Assembly (NCBI GenBank): GCA_028868375.1
Contig: JAGWUP010000005.1
Coordinates: 62,001 to 126,000, forward strand
Direction of reading: 5' to 3'
Length of the DNA: 64,000 nt
Source of the DNA: Elusimicrobiota bacterium
GTDB taxonomy: Bacteria > Elusimicrobiota > Elusimicrobia > UBA1565 > UBA9628
Of the stretch, positions 62,180-64,000 are shown one piece after another. Under the pieces are notes generated by a model, which was not told the DNA's origin, did no database searches, and saw only the letters and a program-made list of their open reading frames with translations. Both the position numbers and the translations under genes were made by a program. The first letter of the stretch is position 1. Every line of letters begins with the position of its first letter.

Positions 62180-62850
62180 GACTTGGGGCCGCTGTCCGGT
62201 TCGGCCGGGAGGCCCGAGAATCGGAAGACGACCTTGCCCCCGGAGACGACCCGGCCGTCCGCGTCCACGCTGGCCCGGCCCAGGGTCAGCTCGTCGGACG
62301 GGATGTCGCGGCGCAGCTTGAGCGCCAGATCGACGAAGGTGTGCGTGGCGCCGCGGCCGGGGGCGCGCCAGCGCGCCGTCGCGTAGCGGCCGTTGCCGGT
62401 CAAGGCGATCGACTCCAGTTGCGGCACCGGGCCGATCGAGTAGAGCACGTTGCCCAGATAGCCGCGGACCTGGGCGGTCCAGCCGCGCCGGGAGCGCAGC
62501 GCCAGCAGCAGCGTCTCCCCGTCGTTCGAGAAGGCCACCGCGGGGCCCGAATCGGGGGCAGCGGCTTGGGCGAGCGACCAGAGCGGCTTGCCGTCGCTGC
62601 CGTAGAAGCGCAGGCCGCGGGAGGCCCCGCGCTCCAAGGTCCAGGCGAAGCGTCCGTTCGGCGCCGCCCCGCCGATCACGGAGCGGCCGTTCGGGCCGCC
62701 GGAGGACAGCGGCAGCTCCACCGCGATCGCTCCGGAGGAGTCGTAGAGCAGCAGCGAGGAGCCGCGGGCGAACCAGCCCGGGGCATGGACTCCGGCCGAG
62801 GCGATCGCGGCGGCCAGCAGCGCCAGGGCCGCGGCCGGCAGCCTAGTCAC
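62176..62850 (-). CDS. secreted beta-propeller-like protein of unknown function
   Basis: The 224-residue product starts with a GTG inside tldD (8-bp overlap) and has a signal peptide to about residue 19. The rest is strand-rich with repeated phrases like NGRFAWTLERG, DGETLLLALRSR and NGRYATARWRA that recall WD40/PQQ-type blades. It may form part of a propeller or a beta-sandwich. Strict coupling to tldD suggests a shared pathway, but the function is unknown. Confidence 0.65.
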   Translation of the reverse strand: MTRLPAAALALLAAAIASAGVHAPGWFARGSSLLLYDSSGAIAVELPLSSGGPNGRSVIGGAAPNGRFAWTLERGASRGLRFYGSDGKPLWSLAQAAAPDSGPAVAFSNDGETLLLALRSRRGWTAQVRGYLGNVLYSIGPVPQLESIALTGNGRYATARWRAPGRGATHTFVDLALKLRRDIPSDELTLGRASVDADGRVVSGGKVVFRFSGLPAEPDSGPKS

Positions 62851-64000
62851 TCTTGCCGCCGATCAGGATTTTCGGGATGCTCAGCGTCGGCTGCCCGTCG
62901 CCGACCGGCACGCCCTGCCCGTCCTTGCCGCAGGTGCCTATGCCCCAGCCGATGTCCCAGCCGACCTTGTCGATCGAGCGCAGGACCTCCGGCCCGATGC
63001 CGAGCAGGTTGGCGTCGCGGACCATACGCTTGATCGCCCCGTCCTCCACCCAAAAGCCCTCGTCGACCTCGAAGACGAACTCGCCGGTGGCCGTGTTGAC
63101 CTGGCCGCCGCCCATGCGCGTGACCAAGAGCCCCTTCTTGAGGCCCTTGACGATGGCGCGCGGATCGTCCGGGCCGGGGGCGATGTAGAGGTTGGACATG
63201 CGCGGGATCGCTCGGCAATGGAAGGACTCCCGCCGGCCGTGGCCGTTGGAGGCCTTGCCCTCGCGCATGGCGGTGACGCGATCGTAGAGATAGTCGGCCA
63301 GCACTCCGTTGCGGACCAGGACGGTCGGCCGCGCCTTAAGGCCCTCGTCGTCGAAGGCGAAGCTGCCGCGGTGGAAGGGCAGCGTGGGGTCGTCTATGAC
63401 GGTGATCGTCTCCGGCGCGATCGCGGCGCCGAGTTTTCCTTTATAAGCGGGGGAGGAGCCCTCCTGGACATGGTCGACCTCCAGGCTGTGCCCGATGGCC
63501 TCGTGGATGAAGGTCCCTCCGGCGCTGCTGGAAAGAACGATCGGCATCTCTCCGGCGTCCGCCTTGGGGGCGGAGAGCTTCGCGATGGCGCGGCGGGCGG
63601 CCGTGCGCGCGTAGAGCAGCGGGTCGCGGTCCTCCAACAGCTCCCAGCCCTGCAGGGCGCCCAGGACCTCGTGCCCCGTCTGCAGCACGCCGTCTTTCTC
63701 GGCCACGACGACGATCGACAAGAGGACGGCGACCCGCTCCTCCCGCAGGAAGGCGCCTTCCGAGTTCAGGATGGCGACGTCGCGCTCGCGCTCGCCGTAG
63801 GAGAGCGTGACCTGGCGGATGTGCGGAAATTCCGAGCGGATCGCGCGATCGATGGACTGGAGCAGACCGATCTTCGCATCGAGCGGTATCGAGGAGGGCT
63901 CGATGCGCGCCGGGCGGCGGCGCAGGGAAAGCGGCCTGAACGCCACCGCGGCCGCGGGGGGGGCGTCGCCGAACAGCCCGCCGCGCAGGCGGCGGGCGGC
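62843..64000 (-). CDS. tldD: TldD metalloprotease, N-terminus beyond the window
   Basis: The frame is open to the right edge (386 codons seen); a GTG at 63946 is only an internal codon because coding continues upstream. The zinc motif HEAIGH in GGTFIHEAIGHSLEVDHV marks TldD rather than its inactive partner TldE/PmbA. The C-terminal GGGQVNTATGEFVFEV and GTCGKDGQGVPVGDGQPTLSI are diagnostic. TldD/TldE forms a tubular protease that trims peptides in the cytosol. The partner gene is not in the window. Confidence 0.92.
   Translation of the reverse strand, partial: AARRLRGGLFGDAPPAAAVAFRPLSLRRRPARIEPSSIPLDAKIGLLQSIDRAIRSEFPHIRQVTLSYGERERDVAILNSEGAFLREERVAVLLSIVVVAEKDGVLQTGHEVLGALQGWELLEDRDPLLYARTAARRAIAKLSAPKADAGEMPIVLSSSAGGTFIHEAIGHSLEVDHVQEGSSPAYKGKLGAAIAPETITVIDDPTLPFHRGSFAFDDEGLKARPTVLVRNGVLADYLYDRVTAMREGKASNGHGRRESFHCRAIPRMSNLYIAPGPDDPRAIVKGLKKGLLVTRMGGGQVNTATGEFVFEVDEGFWVEDGAIKRMVRDANLLGIGPEVLRSIDKVGWDIGWGIGTCGKDGQGVPVGDGQPTLSIPKILIGGKSD

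Noticed and set aside
62843-63946. GTG at 63946 as the real tldD start
   Set aside because: The frame stays open to 64000 and its translation continues a plausible TldD N-terminal domain, so the gene is cut by the window edge.

Overview
The window reads as one stretch of a high-GC, Gram-negative chromosome. It has two TolC-type outer membrane factors, a porin-like barrel, lipoprotein and Sec signal peptides, and an MreBCD/PBP2/RodA elongation system. The gene content and the habit of long Pro/Ala-rich secreted preproteins suggest Elusimicrobiota or a neighbouring phylum. That assignment is an inference and no 16S rRNA gene is present. Coding density is very high: no gene-free stretch exceeds about 130 bp, and many neighbours overlap by 4 bp (ATGA).

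Layout. 1-532 (-): arsR and the start of an ACR3 arsenite exporter. 653-3347 (+): a MarR-regulated outer membrane factor and EmrA-like adaptor without an inner-membrane pump. 3370-4513: a palindromic terminator and an orphan VirB11/CpaF-type ATPase. 4520-6412 (-): a lytic transglycosylase and signal peptidase I. 6457-34964 (+): a 28-kb co-directional run that starts at a consensus promoter and contains tRNA-Gly, tRNA-Thr, tuf, the merged S10-spc-alpha ribosomal cluster (secY, adk, map, infA, rpoA; rpmD missing), mreBCD-mrdA-rodA, RNase E/G, a murein amidase, murI, rho and ridA.

34973-43749 (-): a tight run in which a receiver protein, a porin-like protein, a LacD-type aldolase, a pyrophosphate-type phosphofructokinase, a HAMP membrane protein, an outer membrane factor, a patatin, a TPR protein, dapF and dapA may form one operon. 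43801-50015: dnaE, divergent from an ADP-ribose pyrophosphatase gene and a three-domain cNMP/ParA-like/patatin protein. 50132-60437: a maltodextrin locus with an unknown polytopic membrane protein, a secreted GH13 enzyme, a lipoprotein binding protein, two permeases and a MalK-type ATPase, convergent with a second secreted GH13 enzyme. 60566-64000 (-): tldD (5' end outside the window) and two secreted proteins of unknown function.

Most striking points: (i) Rho has a complete motor domain but no N-terminal OB-fold RNA-binding domain; in its place is a Gly/Gln/Arg-rich segment that carries the same Arg-tract motif as the N-terminus of the nearby RNase E/G. (ii) The cNMP/ParA-like/patatin fusion. 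(iii) The 687-residue membrane protein that opens the maltodextrin operon. (iv) Several genes whose -10 box lies only 5-10 nt before the start codon, which suggests leaderless mRNAs. All functional statements come from reading motifs and gene order; no database search was run.
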